Position numbers and translations under genes: made by a program. Below the pieces are notes generated by a model, which had not been told where the DNA came from, did no database searches, and saw only the letters and a list, made by a program, of their open reading frames with translations. DNA of 64,000 nt, from the NCBI RefSeq assembly GCF_026619415.1, contig NZ_JAOVZR010000001.1, positions 3,208,501-3,272,500 on the forward strand, in the 5' to 3' direction. Source of the DNA: Hoeflea algicola. GTDB taxonomy: Bacteria; Pseudomonadota; Alphaproteobacteria; Rhizobiales; Rhizobiaceae. Position 1 is the stretch's first letter, and every line of letters starts with the position of its first letter. This document shows, one piece after another, positions 27,609-36,025 of this stretch.

Positions 27609-27796
27609 TCGGAGCCGTCCCCGTGTCGCTTTGTGGCCGTCATTGGCGTTTATCCAGGCGCCAAGGGCGAAACAGCGCCGGCATAGCCGGATCAGTGATT
27701 CGCTTGTCTTGCCGCGTGTCAAACCCTATAGCTCTATTTTCCAGAATCTGACCAGTCCTGCGCCCCGGCGCCAACACAATCACGTCCAGCTTCATC

Positions 27797-28489
27797 ATGC
27801 CAATTTTGTATCATCATAAAGCCTCTACAGCGTCCCGCTTCATTCGTGTGTGCTTCGGTGAAGTCGATTTCGAGGCCGAGCTTGTGGAAGAAAATGTCTG
27901 GGAAAAGCGTCCGGAGTTTCTCAAGATCAATCCGGCCGGCACCCTGCCGGTCTGCATGACTGACAATAATCACGCGCTGTGCGGGCCGCACATCATCGCC
28001 GAATGGCTCGATGAATCCTTTGGCGTGTTCAAGCGAGATCGGCGGCTTCTGGCCGAGGACCCGTTCCGGCGCGCCGAAATCCGGCGGTTGATGGAATGGT
28101 TCCTGATCAAATTCGAGCACGATGTCGCGCGGCCGCTGGTGCGCGAGCGCGTTCTCAAACTGATGATGCCGGCAGATAAGGGCGGTGGCGCCCCCGATCC
28201 GAAGATGCTGCGCGCCGGGCGGGCCAATATCCGCCAGCATATGAAATATCTGTCCTGGCTCGCCGGTTCTCGTGCCTGGCTAGCCGGAGACAGGCTCAGT
28301 TACGCTGACCTCGCTGCCGCAGCAGCCATCTCGATGATGGATTATCTCGGCGAGATCGACTGGAATGCCAACCCGCAGGCCAAGGACTGGTATCAGCGGG
28401 TCAAGTCGCGGCCCTCGTTCCGGCCAATTCTGGCTGACCGGATTCGTAATCTGGCGCCGGTCTCCCACTACGCCGATCTCGATTTCTAA
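27797..28489 (+). CDS. Glutathione S-transferase family protein
   Basis: 230-residue cytosolic GST-like protein: N-terminal thioredoxin fold (ILYHHKASTASRFIRVCFGEV, cis-Pro in NPAGTLPVC) and C-terminal all-helical domain with the N-capping motif region RLSYADLAAAAAISMMDYLGEIDW. The catalytic Ser/Tyr is uncertain: a Ser lies in KASTASRF. Its stop is 4 bp before the queG ATG, so the two are co-transcribed, as seen in other rhizobial genomes. The substrate is unknown. The ribosome site is weak, but no better start exists. Confidence 0.88.
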   Translation: MPILYHHKASTASRFIRVCFGEVDFEAELVEENVWEKRPEFLKINPAGTLPVCMTDNNHALCGPHIIAEWLDESFGVFKRDRRLLAEDPFRRAEIRRLMEWFLIKFEHDVARPLVRERVLKLMMPADKGGGAPDPKMLRAGRANIRQHMKYLSWLAGSRAWLAGDRLSYADLAAAAAISMMDYLGEIDWNANPQAKDWYQRVKSRPSFRPILADRIRNLAPVSHYADLDF

Positions 28490-28493
28490 AACG

Positions 28494-29687
28494 ATGACGA
28501 CAGCTGACCCCTCCGCACCAGCCACGATGACCGACAAGGCCGCGGAGAAGGCTGCCATCAAGGCTGAGCGCCTGAAGGCCTTTCTGGCCGCCGAGGCCGA
28601 GCGGCTCGGCTTCTGCGCGCTGGCGATAACCGCGCCCGATCCGGGACCCGACGTCGCCGAGCGGCTGGCACGCTTTGTCGAGCTTGAGCGCCACGGCTCG
28701 ATGCAGTGGCTCGAGGAAACCAGCGCCCGCCGCGCCGATCCGAAAACCCTGTGGCCCGAAGTCGGCTCGGTGATCATGTTGGCGATGAATTACGGCCCCG
28801 ACACCAACCCGATGGCCAATCTTGAGCAAAAATCCAGCGCCAACATCTCGGTCTATGCTCGCAACCGCGATTATCATGACCTGATCAAGGGCAAGCTGAA
28901 GGAACTGGCGGGGAAATTCGCCTCCCGCTCGGGCGGCGACGTCAAGGTATTTGTCGACACCGCGCCGGTGATGGAAAAGCCGCTGGCCCGCTCGGCCGGG
29001 CTCGGCTGGATCGGCAAACACACCAATCTGGTCAGCCGCAGCCATGGCTCCTGGCTGTTTCTGGCCTCGATCTTTACCACCGTTGTTCTGGACCCCGACA
29101 CCGCCGAGGTCGATCACTGTGGGTCCTGCCGGGCCTGTCTCGACGCCTGTCCGACCAACGCCTTTCCTGCGCCCTATCAGATCGACGCGCGGCGCTGCAT
29201 TTCCTATCTCACCATCGAGAACAAGGACGCGATCCCGCACGAATTCCGTACCGCAATCGGCAACCGCATCTATGGCTGCGACGATTGCCTGGCCGCGTGC
29301 CCGTGGAACAAATATGCGCAGGTCGCCCACGAAGCGAAGCTGGTTGCCCGCGACGATCTGCAATCGCCGCCGCTGATTGATTTCCTGGCCATGGATGACG
29401 CGAGTTTTCGCACCTTCTTCTCGGGTTCCCCGGTCAAGCGGATCGGCCGCGACCGGTTCATGCGCAATGTGCTGATTGCTGCCGGCAACAGCGCCGACCA
29501 GACACTGGTTCCGGCCTGCAAGGCGCTTCTGAGCGATGCCGCGCCACTGGTGCGTGGCGCGGCGGTCTGGGCGCTGTCACAGTTGCTGGACCCCGAAGAG
29601 ATGCATAGCCTGGCTGCTTCCTTCGGGACCGATCCTGACGACGGGGTTGCGGATGAATGGCGCATCGCCTTGAAGGGCAAGGTGTGA
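28494..29687 (+). CDS. queG: Epoxyqueuosine reductase QueG
   Basis: Final step of queuosine synthesis in tRNA wobble position 34; a cobalamin and two-[4Fe-4S] enzyme. 397 residues from ATG 28494, which sits 4 bp after the GST stop (open frame extends to 28365 inside it). Conserved segments: GLGWIGKHTNLVSRSHGSW, first cluster CGSCRACLDACPTNA, second cluster CDDCLAACPWN joined by the ferredoxin-like fold, and a C-terminal HEAT-like repeat region (PLVRGAAVWALSQL). Cytoplasmic. Confidence 0.95.
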   Translation: MTTADPSAPATMTDKAAEKAAIKAERLKAFLAAEAERLGFCALAITAPDPGPDVAERLARFVELERHGSMQWLEETSARRADPKTLWPEVGSVIMLAMNYGPDTNPMANLEQKSSANISVYARNRDYHDLIKGKLKELAGKFASRSGGDVKVFVDTAPVMEKPLARSAGLGWIGKHTNLVSRSHGSWLFLASIFTTVVLDPDTAEVDHCGSCRACLDACPTNAFPAPYQIDARRCISYLTIENKDAIPHEFRTAIGNRIYGCDDCLAACPWNKYAQVAHEAKLVARDDLQSPPLIDFLAMDDASFRTFFSGSPVKRIGRDRFMRNVLIAAGNSADQTLVPACKALLSDAAPLVRGAAVWALSQLLDPEEMHSLAASFGTDPDDGVADEWRIALKGKV

Positions 29688-29706
29688 GGGCAGAAGTGGA
29701 ACAACG

Positions 29707-30579
29707 ATGCGATTGATGATCCTTGGCGCCGGTTTTTCCGGTCTCGCCATCGCCCGGGCGCTGGCGCCGACCTGCGAATTTGCCGGTGGCACCACACGCA
29801 GCAAGACTCGCTTTGCCGAATTGGCAAACGCCGGACTTGCGCCCTATGTCTACGCTGGCGGCGTGCCCGAAGCGGAGTTGGCAAGAGAGTTGACCCAAAC
29901 CACCCACCTTGTGATGTCGATTTCCCCGGATGCCGGTGGCGACCCGATTCTGTCGGCATTTGAGGGCGGGCTAGCAGCAGCTATGCCGAAACTCGAATGG
30001 ATCGGCTATCTCTCGACCGTCGGGGTCTATGGCGACCATGGCGGGGCCTGGGTCGATGAACAGTCCATCTGCCGCCCGGTATCCCGGCGCTCGATCGCCC
30101 GGCTCGAGGCCGAGCAGGGCTGGAGCAAATTGACCGCTGACGCCGGTGTGGCGCTCGCCATCATCCGCCTGTCAGGCATCTATGGACCTGGCCGCAATGC
30201 GCTCAAAACACTTGATGCAGGCAAGGGCCGGCGTCTGATCAAGCCGGGCCAGGTGTTCAACCGGATCCACGTCGAAGACATCGGCGGCGCCACCGCGATG
30301 CTTGCCAAAAACCGGGGCGAGGGGATTTTCAACGTTACCGACGACAAACCGGCGCCACCGCAGGATGTTGTCGCCCATGCTGCCACGCTGATGGGGATCG
30401 AACCACCGCCGGAGACCGATTTTGAAACAGCGGAACTGACGCCGATGGCGCGCTCGTTCTATGGCGAAAACAAACGCGTTTCCAACAAGGCGATCAAGGC
30501 CGCCGGCTATCAGTTTCTCTATCCGGACTATGCTGCCGGCCTCGGCGCGCTATGGCGCGATGGACGTTGGGCGCGCTGA
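29707..30579 (+). CDS. SDR family NAD(P)-dependent oxidoreductase (YeeZ-like)
   Basis: 290-residue extended-type SDR similar to E. coli YeeZ. Rossmann loop LGAGFSGLAIARAL at the start; LSTVGVYGDHGGAWVDE resembles the S/T-x-YG segment, while the YxxxK pair is replaced by RSIARLEAE, as in YeeZ-type proteins, so catalysis may differ from classical epimerases. A substrate region RLSGIYGPGRN and C-terminal KRVSNKAIKAAGYQFLYPDY follow. Starts 19 bp after queG, hence likely the third gene of a GST-queG-SDR operon. Confidence 0.82.
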   Translation: MRLMILGAGFSGLAIARALAPTCEFAGGTTRSKTRFAELANAGLAPYVYAGGVPEAELARELTQTTHLVMSISPDAGGDPILSAFEGGLAAAMPKLEWIGYLSTVGVYGDHGGAWVDEQSICRPVSRRSIARLEAEQGWSKLTADAGVALAIIRLSGIYGPGRNALKTLDAGKGRRLIKPGQVFNRIHVEDIGGATAMLAKNRGEGIFNVTDDKPAPPQDVVAHAATLMGIEPPPETDFETAELTPMARSFYGENKRVSNKAIKAAGYQFLYPDYAAGLGALWRDGRWAR

Positions 30580-30787
30580 CGCCTGTCGGGCTCAAATCGA
30601 CCCATTTGCGCGAAAATATCCACGCATGAAATCCGAGTGTTGAAATGATCCTTGCGGATACATCTGCGCGCGCGGCAAATTGGTTTTGCTGCATTGCAAC
30701 AAAACGCAACAACAAGTGATTTTGGGGATCTTCTTTTGGCCCGGTTCGGTGTGCAACACCCGAGGCATCACCAAAAGGGATTGAAAA

Positions 30788-31171
30788 TTGACTTCAACAA
30801 GAACCAACGCACGTATCGGCAAGATGTTCCTTGCCGGCATCCTGGCCGCCGCAGCAACCGTCGCTGTCATCTCTCCGGCTTCTGCCGCTCAGCCCTCTTG
30901 CGGGCGCGCGTCTTGGTATGCGTTGACCTCGCTCACCGCGTCGGGTGAGCGCATGAACCCGGCCAAGCTCACGGCCGCTCATCCCAAGCTTCGCTTCGGC
31001 ACCAAGGTTGAAGTGGTCAATCCGCGCAACGGCAAGTCGGTGGTGGTGCGGATCAATGACCGTGGCCCCTTCGTCAAGGGGCGCATCATCGACGTTTCCA
31101 AGGCGGCTGCTGGTGAGCTCGGGATGATCAAGTCGGGCGTTGCCAAGGTCTGCTTCCGCGTCGTTTCCTGA
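30788..31171 (+). CDS. RlpA-like double-psi beta-barrel protein
   Basis: 127-residue secreted protein with a signal peptide (hydrophobic run [21 protein letters not shown], cleaved after SAA) and one DPBB domain: [21 protein letters not shown], then [28 protein letters not shown], the RlpA signature. RlpA proteins bind or cleave denuded septal glycan. This short version lacks a SPOR domain. Start is a TTG at 30788 with AAAGGGA upstream; ATG 30824 is the alternative and would still leave a signal peptide. Confidence 0.85.
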   Translation: MTSTRTNARIGKMFLAGILAAAATVAVISPASAAQPSCGRASWYALTSLTASGERMNPAKLTAAHPKLRFGTKVEVVNPRNGKSVVVRINDRGPFVKGRIIDVSKAAAGELGMIKSGVAKVCFRVVS

Positions 31172-31313
31172 ACCTGTCCATCTTGCCAGACCGGTTTGTC
31201 ACGCTATTGTGCGCTGCGACGAATGCATGGGCGCCCGAATTCGACTATTTGGGCGCTGATACCATGCAGTAAATCAAAGCGTTACAGTGACCCCGCGCGG
31301 TCGGAGGCAGGAC

Positions 31314-32621
31314 ATGATGGACAGTGCGGCAATTTCGACACGACAAACGTCCATGGCGGCGGCAATTGCCGCCCGGCGCGATGATCTGGTGGCGCTGACC
31401 CAGGAACTTATCCGCATTCCAACCCTTAATCCGCCGGGCGAATGCTACCGCGACATCTGCGAATATCTGGCCCAGCGCCTCAAGAAATCCGGCTTTGACA
31501 TCAAGCTGCTGCGCGCCGAAGGCACGCCCGGCGACAGCGAGCGGCATCCGCGCTGGAATGTCGTCTGCCGCCGTGAAGGCGGTCGTGCCGGCCCTTGCGT
31601 GCACTTCAATTCCCATATCGACGTGGTCGAGACCGGTGCCGGCTGGACATACGATCCGTTCGGCGGAACGGTTTCCGATGGCAAGATCTATGGCCGTGGC
31701 GCCTGCGACATGAAAGGCGGGCTGGCAGCCTCGATCATCGCCGCGGAAGCCTTCATTGCGCTCTGGCCCGATTATCCCGGCGCCATCGAGATTTCCGGCA
31801 CCGCGGACGAGGAAACCGGCGGTTATGGCGGCGTCGCCTGGCTTGCCGAGCAGGGTTATTTTTCACCCGAGCGGGTCCAGCATGTGATCATCCCCGAGCC
31901 GCTCAACAAGGACCGCATCTGTCTGGGTCATCGCGGCGTGATGTGGGCCGAAATTCGCACCCACGGCCGCATCGCCCACGGGTCGATGCCGTTTCTGGGC
32001 GATTGTGCGGTTCGGCACATGGGCGCGGTGATTTCCGAAATGGAAACCTCGCTGTTTCCGGCTCTCGCGCGCAAGCACACGGCAATGCCGGTGGTTCCCG
32101 ATGGCGCCCGGCAATCGACCATGAACATCAATTCGCTGCATGGCGGCCAGGCCGAGCCGGAGCCGGATTTCACCGGCTTTCCTTCAGCCTGCGTCCCCGA
32201 TTCCGCGCGGATGGTGATCGACCGGCGCTATCTGATCGAGGAACAGGCCGACGAGGTGCGCGAGGAAATCATCACGCTGCTGGAGCGGGTGAAATCGGAA
32301 CGGCCGGGGTTCCGCTATGATTTCGAAGAACTCTGGCAGGTTAGCCCGACTATGACCTCGGTCGATGCGCCGGTGGTCAAGGCCGTTGAACGTGGCATCC
32401 GCTCGGCGCTTGCCTGCGAGCCGGTGCATGTGGTTTCGCCCGGAACCTATGACCAGAAACATATTGACCGCATAGGTCGCTTGAAAGACTGTATTGCGTA
32501 TGGGCCCGGCATTCTCGATCTGGCGCATCAGCCGGATGAATATGTGGGGATTGACGACATGGTCGATTCGGCGAAGGTGATGGCCTTCGCACTGGATGAT
32601 CTTTTGCATGGTCGCGCGTAA
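31314..32621 (+). CDS. M20 family deacylase (ArgE/DapE-like)
   Basis: 435-residue cytoplasmic zinc hydrolase of the acetylornithine deacetylase/succinyl-diaminopimelate desuccinylase group. FNSHIDVVETG and GRGACDMKGG hold the first His, catalytic Asp and bridging Asp; TADEETGGYGG holds the Glu pair. A histidine ligand lies in HVVSPGTYDQKHI near the end. ATG 31314 follows GGAGG at six bases. First gene of an operon with a peptide-type ABC importer (36 bp gap), an aldehyde dehydrogenase and an SDR, so it probably hydrolyses the imported compound, an N-acyl amino acid or peptide. Not a biosynthetic argE or dapE by context. Confidence 0.87.
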   Translation: MMDSAAISTRQTSMAAAIAARRDDLVALTQELIRIPTLNPPGECYRDICEYLAQRLKKSGFDIKLLRAEGTPGDSERHPRWNVVCRREGGRAGPCVHFNSHIDVVETGAGWTYDPFGGTVSDGKIYGRGACDMKGGLAASIIAAEAFIALWPDYPGAIEISGTADEETGGYGGVAWLAEQGYFSPERVQHVIIPEPLNKDRICLGHRGVMWAEIRTHGRIAHGSMPFLGDCAVRHMGAVISEMETSLFPALARKHTAMPVVPDGARQSTMNINSLHGGQAEPEPDFTGFPSACVPDSARMVIDRRYLIEEQADEVREEIITLLERVKSERPGFRYDFEELWQVSPTMTSVDAPVVKAVERGIRSALACEPVHVVSPGTYDQKHIDRIGRLKDCIAYGPGILDLAHQPDEYVGIDDMVDSAKVMAFALDDLLHGRA

Positions 32622-32656
32622 AACGCCGCCGTCTCACTGGGAGCGAGGAAAGCCTG

Positions 32657-34147
32657 ATGACAAAGAACCCGATTGCGGCGGCTGCCGTTTCGATCCTGAC
32701 CTTGGGGCTGGCGCTCGGCGTCACGCCGGCGATGGCTGCCAAGATGGACGCCACCATCGGCATGCAGCTCGAGCCGCCGAACCTCGACCCCACCGGTGGC
32801 GCCGCGGCGGCGATCGACGAAGTGCTCTACGCCAACCTGTTCGAAGGCCTCACCCGTTTTGGTCCCGATGGCGAGATCCTGCCGGCGCTGGCCAAGAGCT
32901 GGACCATCTCTGATGACGGCCTGGTCTACACCTTCAGCCTGCGCGAAGGCGCCAAGTTCCATGACGGCACCGATTTCAACGCCGATGACGTCAAGTTTTC
33001 GCTCGACCGCGCCCGCGCCGAAGATTCGACCAATGCCCAGAAGGCACTGTTTGCCGACATCGCCTCGGTGGATGTGGTCGATCCGGCCACGGTCAAGGTG
33101 ACGCTGTCAAAGCAGAACGGCTCGTTCCTGTTCAACCTGGCCTGGGGCGACGCGGTGATTGTGGCGCCAGAATCCGCTGACGGCAACGCCGCCAAGCCGG
33201 TCGGCACCGGCCCTTTCATGTTTGCTCAATGGGTCAAGGGCGACCGGGTCGAACTCGATCGCAACCCCGATTACTGGGGCGAGGCGGTCAAGCTCGATCA
33301 TGTGACGTTCAAGTTCATTTCCGACCCGACGGCTGCTTTCGCGGCGATGATGACCGGCGACCTTGATGCTTTCCCGGCCTTTCCTGCACCGGAAAACCTC
33401 ACCCAGTTCGAGGCCGATCCGCGCTTTTCGGTGATCATCGGTTCGTCCGAGGGCGAAACCATTCTGGCGATGAACAACAAGAAGCCGCCGCTCGACAACA
33501 TCACGGTGCGCAAGGCGATCGCCCATGCCATCGACCGCAAGGCGATCATCGATGGCGCCCTGTTCGGCTACGGCACGCCGATCGGCACCCATTTCGCCCC
33601 GCACAACCCTGCCTATGTCGATCTCACCGCGCAGTCGGCTTACGATCCGGAACAGTCCAAGGCGCTGCTGGCTGAAGCCGGCGTCAAAGATCTGACCCTG
33701 TCGCTGAAGCTGCCGCCGCCGAGCTACGCCCGCCGTGGTGGCGAAATCATCGCCGCGCAATTGCGCGAGGTCGGCATCAATGTCGACATCACCAATGTCG
33801 AATGGGCGCAATGGCTTTCCGACGTGTTCAAGGCCAAGAATTTCGATCTGACCATCGTCTCCCATACCGAACCGATGGACATCGGCATTTACGCCCGTGA
33901 TGACTATTACTTCCAGTATGGCGACCCCGCCTTCAAGGCGATCATGGCCGATCTCGACAAGGCCACCGACCCCGACAAGCGCACTGAACTGATGCAGGCG
34001 GCGCAGAAGAAGATCGCTGACGACTACGTCAACGCCTATCTGTTCCAGTTGCCCCGTACCGGTGTCGCCAACGCCAAGCTCAAGGGGTTGTGGCCCAATT
34101 CGCCGACCCAGGCCAACGACATGACTGGCGTCTTTTGGGAAAAGTGA
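32657..34147 (+). CDS. Peptide/opine-type ABC transporter substrate-binding protein
   Basis: Periplasmic solute-binding protein of family 5 (Dpp/Opp), 496 residues. Signal peptide MTKNPIAAAAVSILTLGLA ending in PAMAA. Hallmarks: TIGMQLEPPNLDPTGGAAAAIDEVLYANLFEGL, GTDFNADDVKFSLDRA, PVGTGPFMFAQWVKGDRVELDRNPDYWG, and KAIAHAIDRKAIIDGALFGYG. Binds peptides, opines or other small solutes; not specified by sequence. Starts 35 bp after the M20 deacylase stop. A GC hairpin follows before the permease gene, fitting higher steady-state message for the binding protein. Confidence 0.92.
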   Translation: MTKNPIAAAAVSILTLGLALGVTPAMAAKMDATIGMQLEPPNLDPTGGAAAAIDEVLYANLFEGLTRFGPDGEILPALAKSWTISDDGLVYTFSLREGAKFHDGTDFNADDVKFSLDRARAEDSTNAQKALFADIASVDVVDPATVKVTLSKQNGSFLFNLAWGDAVIVAPESADGNAAKPVGTGPFMFAQWVKGDRVELDRNPDYWGEAVKLDHVTFKFISDPTAAFAAMMTGDLDAFPAFPAPENLTQFEADPRFSVIIGSSEGETILAMNNKKPPLDNITVRKAIAHAIDRKAIIDGALFGYGTPIGTHFAPHNPAYVDLTAQSAYDPEQSKALLAEAGVKDLTLSLKLPPPSYARRGGEIIAAQLREVGINVDITNVEWAQWLSDVFKAKNFDLTIVSHTEPMDIGIYARDDYYFQYGDPAFKAIMADLDKATDPDKRTELMQAAQKKIADDYVNAYLFQLPRTGVANAKLKGLWPNSPTQANDMTGVFWEK

Positions 34148-34164
34148 CACCTGAGACCAGCACG

Positions 34165-34188
34165 GAGGCCGGTCAGATTTCCGGCCCC
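34165..34188 (+). repeat. GC-rich stem-loop after the binding-protein gene
   Basis: GGCCGG (34167-34172) pairs with CCGGCC (34181-34186) across TCAGATTT. No T tract, so it is more likely an mRNA-stabilising or attenuating 3' hairpin than a terminator, common between binding-protein and permease genes. Confidence 0.5.
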
Positions 34189-34217
34189 CGCGCCCTGATG
34201 CCCGGGGATCCTGCCCG

Positions 34218-35168
34218 ATGACCGCCTATTTCCTGCGGCGATTCGTGTCGCTGTCGCTCAGCCTGGTTGCGGCAAGCCTGGTCATCTTCCTGGTGATGGA
34301 AATGGTGCCCGGCGATCCGGCGACGTTCATGATGGGACTGAACGCCGACCCGGCGGCGGTGGCGGCACTGCGCAGCCAGCTTGGTCTCGATGGTCCGTTG
34401 CCGCTGCGCTATCTGAGCTGGGTGGCGGGCTTGCTTCACGGTGATTTCGGCGTCTCCTACACCTACCGGGTTCCGGTTTCCGAGCTGATCTCCGAGCGGG
34501 TGATGATCTCGCTGCCGCTGACGCTCTATGCGCTGGTGTTGTCGACATTGATCGCCTTTCCCGCCGGTATCCTTGCCGCCGCCCGCCGCAATTCGGCCAC
34601 TGACTTTTCGGTCATGGGCGTCAGCCAGCTTGGCGTGGCAATCCCGAACTTCTGGTTTGCGATGATCCTGGTCCTGGTCTTCGCAATCAATCTGCGCTGG
34701 TTTTCCGCCGGCGGTTTCCCCGGTTGGGAATCAGGCTTCTTTCCGGCCATCAAGGCGCTGACATTGCCGGCAATCGCGCTGGCGCTGCCGCAGGCATCGA
34801 TTCTCGCGCGGGTGATGCGCTCGTCGCTGATCGACACGCTGGACGAGGATTTCATGCGCACAGCCCGTGCCAAGGGGCTGAGCCGCAGCCAGGCATTGTG
34901 GCGGCACGCGCTGCGCAACGCGCTGATCCCGGTGCTGACCATCATCGGCCTGCAGTTCTCGTTCCTGCTCGCCGGCGGCATCATCATCGAAAACGTGTTC
35001 TACCTGCCCGGCCTTGGCCGGCTGGTGTTTCAGGCCATCACCCAGCGCGACCTGATCGTGGTCCGCTCGGTGGTGATCCTTCTGGTCTTTGCTGTCATTG
35101 TCGTCACCTTCCTGGTTGATCTTGCCTATGCTGCAGCTGACCCGCGCCTGCGCCGGCGGCGCCCATGA
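34218..35168 (+). CDS. Dpp/Opp-type ABC transporter permease (DppB-like)
   Basis: 316-residue inner membrane permease, first of two. Six hydrophobic segments with the DppB N-terminal motif (FLRRFVSLSLSLVAASLVIFLVMEMVPGDPA, here described as a region) and the EAA loop EDFMRTARAKGLSRSQALWRHALRNALIP contacting the ATPase. ATG 34218 with GGGGA nine bases upstream. It overlaps the next permease gene by four bases (ATGA). Confidence 0.92.
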   Translation: MTAYFLRRFVSLSLSLVAASLVIFLVMEMVPGDPATFMMGLNADPAAVAALRSQLGLDGPLPLRYLSWVAGLLHGDFGVSYTYRVPVSELISERVMISLPLTLYALVLSTLIAFPAGILAAARRNSATDFSVMGVSQLGVAIPNFWFAMILVLVFAINLRWFSAGGFPGWESGFFPAIKALTLPAIALALPQASILARVMRSSLIDTLDEDFMRTARAKGLSRSQALWRHALRNALIPVLTIIGLQFSFLLAGGIIIENVFYLPGLGRLVFQAITQRDLIVVRSVVILLVFAVIVVTFLVDLAYAAADPRLRRRRP

Positions 35169-36025
35169 GCGGTACGGTCTCCAACCGCTCGCTGTTGCGC
35201 ATGGCGCTGGGCCATCCCGCCTTCGTCATCGGCCTTGTGCTGTCGGCGGTGTTCATCGTGGCCGCGCTGATGTCCTTTGTCTGGACCCCGTTCGATCCGA
35301 CCAAGCTCGATATCGCCAACAAGCTCCAAAATCCGTCGTGGGTTCACTGGTTCGGCACAGATCATTTCGGGCGTGACATGTTCTCGATGATCATGGTCGG
35401 CGCCCGCGTGTCGATTGCCGTGGCCTTTGTCGCAGTCGGCATCGGCATGGTGTTGGGGGTGCCGCTGGGGCTCTATGCAGCGTCCCGGCGCGGCAGCCTG
35501 ATCGACGAAATCATCATGCGCGGCAATGATCTGGTGTTTGCGTTCCCGTCGCTGCTGCTGGCAATCATGATCACTGCGGTGTTCGGCCCCGGCGCCATCA
35601 ATGCCATCATCGCCATCGGTATTTTCAATGTGCCGGTGTTCGCGAGACTTGCCCGCGGCGCGGCGTTGTCGCTGTGGACCCGGGATTTCATTCTAGCCGC
35701 CCGGGTTGCCGGCAAGAACAAGGCGCGGATCTCGGTCGAGCATATCCTGCCCAATATTGCCAATCTGATGATTGTCCAGGGCACCATCCAGTTCTCGCTG
35801 GCGGTTCTTGCCGAAGCAGCACTTGCCTATGTCGGGCTTGGTGCGCAGCCGCCGCTGCCAAGCTGGGGCCGAATGCTGGCCGATGCCCAGACGTTGATCT
35901 CGCTGGCGCCGCACATGGCGCTGTTTCCAGGCTTTGCGATTATCATCACCGTGCTTGGCCTCAACCTGATGGGCGACGGGCTGCGCGACCTGTTCGATCC
36001 CAAGCTCAGGCATGGCCGCTCATGA
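35165..36025 (+). CDS. Dpp/Opp-type ABC transporter permease (DppC-like)
   Basis: 286-residue second permease with a DppC-type N-terminal segment (IVAALMSFVWTPFDP, HWFGTDHFGRDMFSMIMVGAR) and the EAA loop RDFILAARVAGKNKARISVEHILPN. Starts by ATGA overlap with the first permease and ends by ATGA overlap with the fused ATPase gene, so translation of the three is coupled. Inner membrane. Confidence 0.92.
   Translation: MSGTVSNRSLLRMALGHPAFVIGLVLSAVFIVAALMSFVWTPFDPTKLDIANKLQNPSWVHWFGTDHFGRDMFSMIMVGARVSIAVAFVAVGIGMVLGVPLGLYAASRRGSLIDEIIMRGNDLVFAFPSLLLAIMITAVFGPGAINAIIAIGIFNVPVFARLARGAALSLWTRDFILAARVAGKNKARISVEHILPNIANLMIVQGTIQFSLAVLAEAALAYVGLGAQPPLPSWGRMLADAQTLISLAPHMALFPGFAIIITVLGLNLMGDGLRDLFDPKLRHGRS

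Noticed and set aside
27609..27796. Gap between uppP and the GST gene
   Set aside because: Checked for hairpins, operators and small genes; nothing convincing beyond the two divergent promoters expected there.
30580..30787. Gap before the RlpA-like gene
   Set aside because: Short AAC-rich repeats are present, but no stable hairpin, operator or frame stands out.
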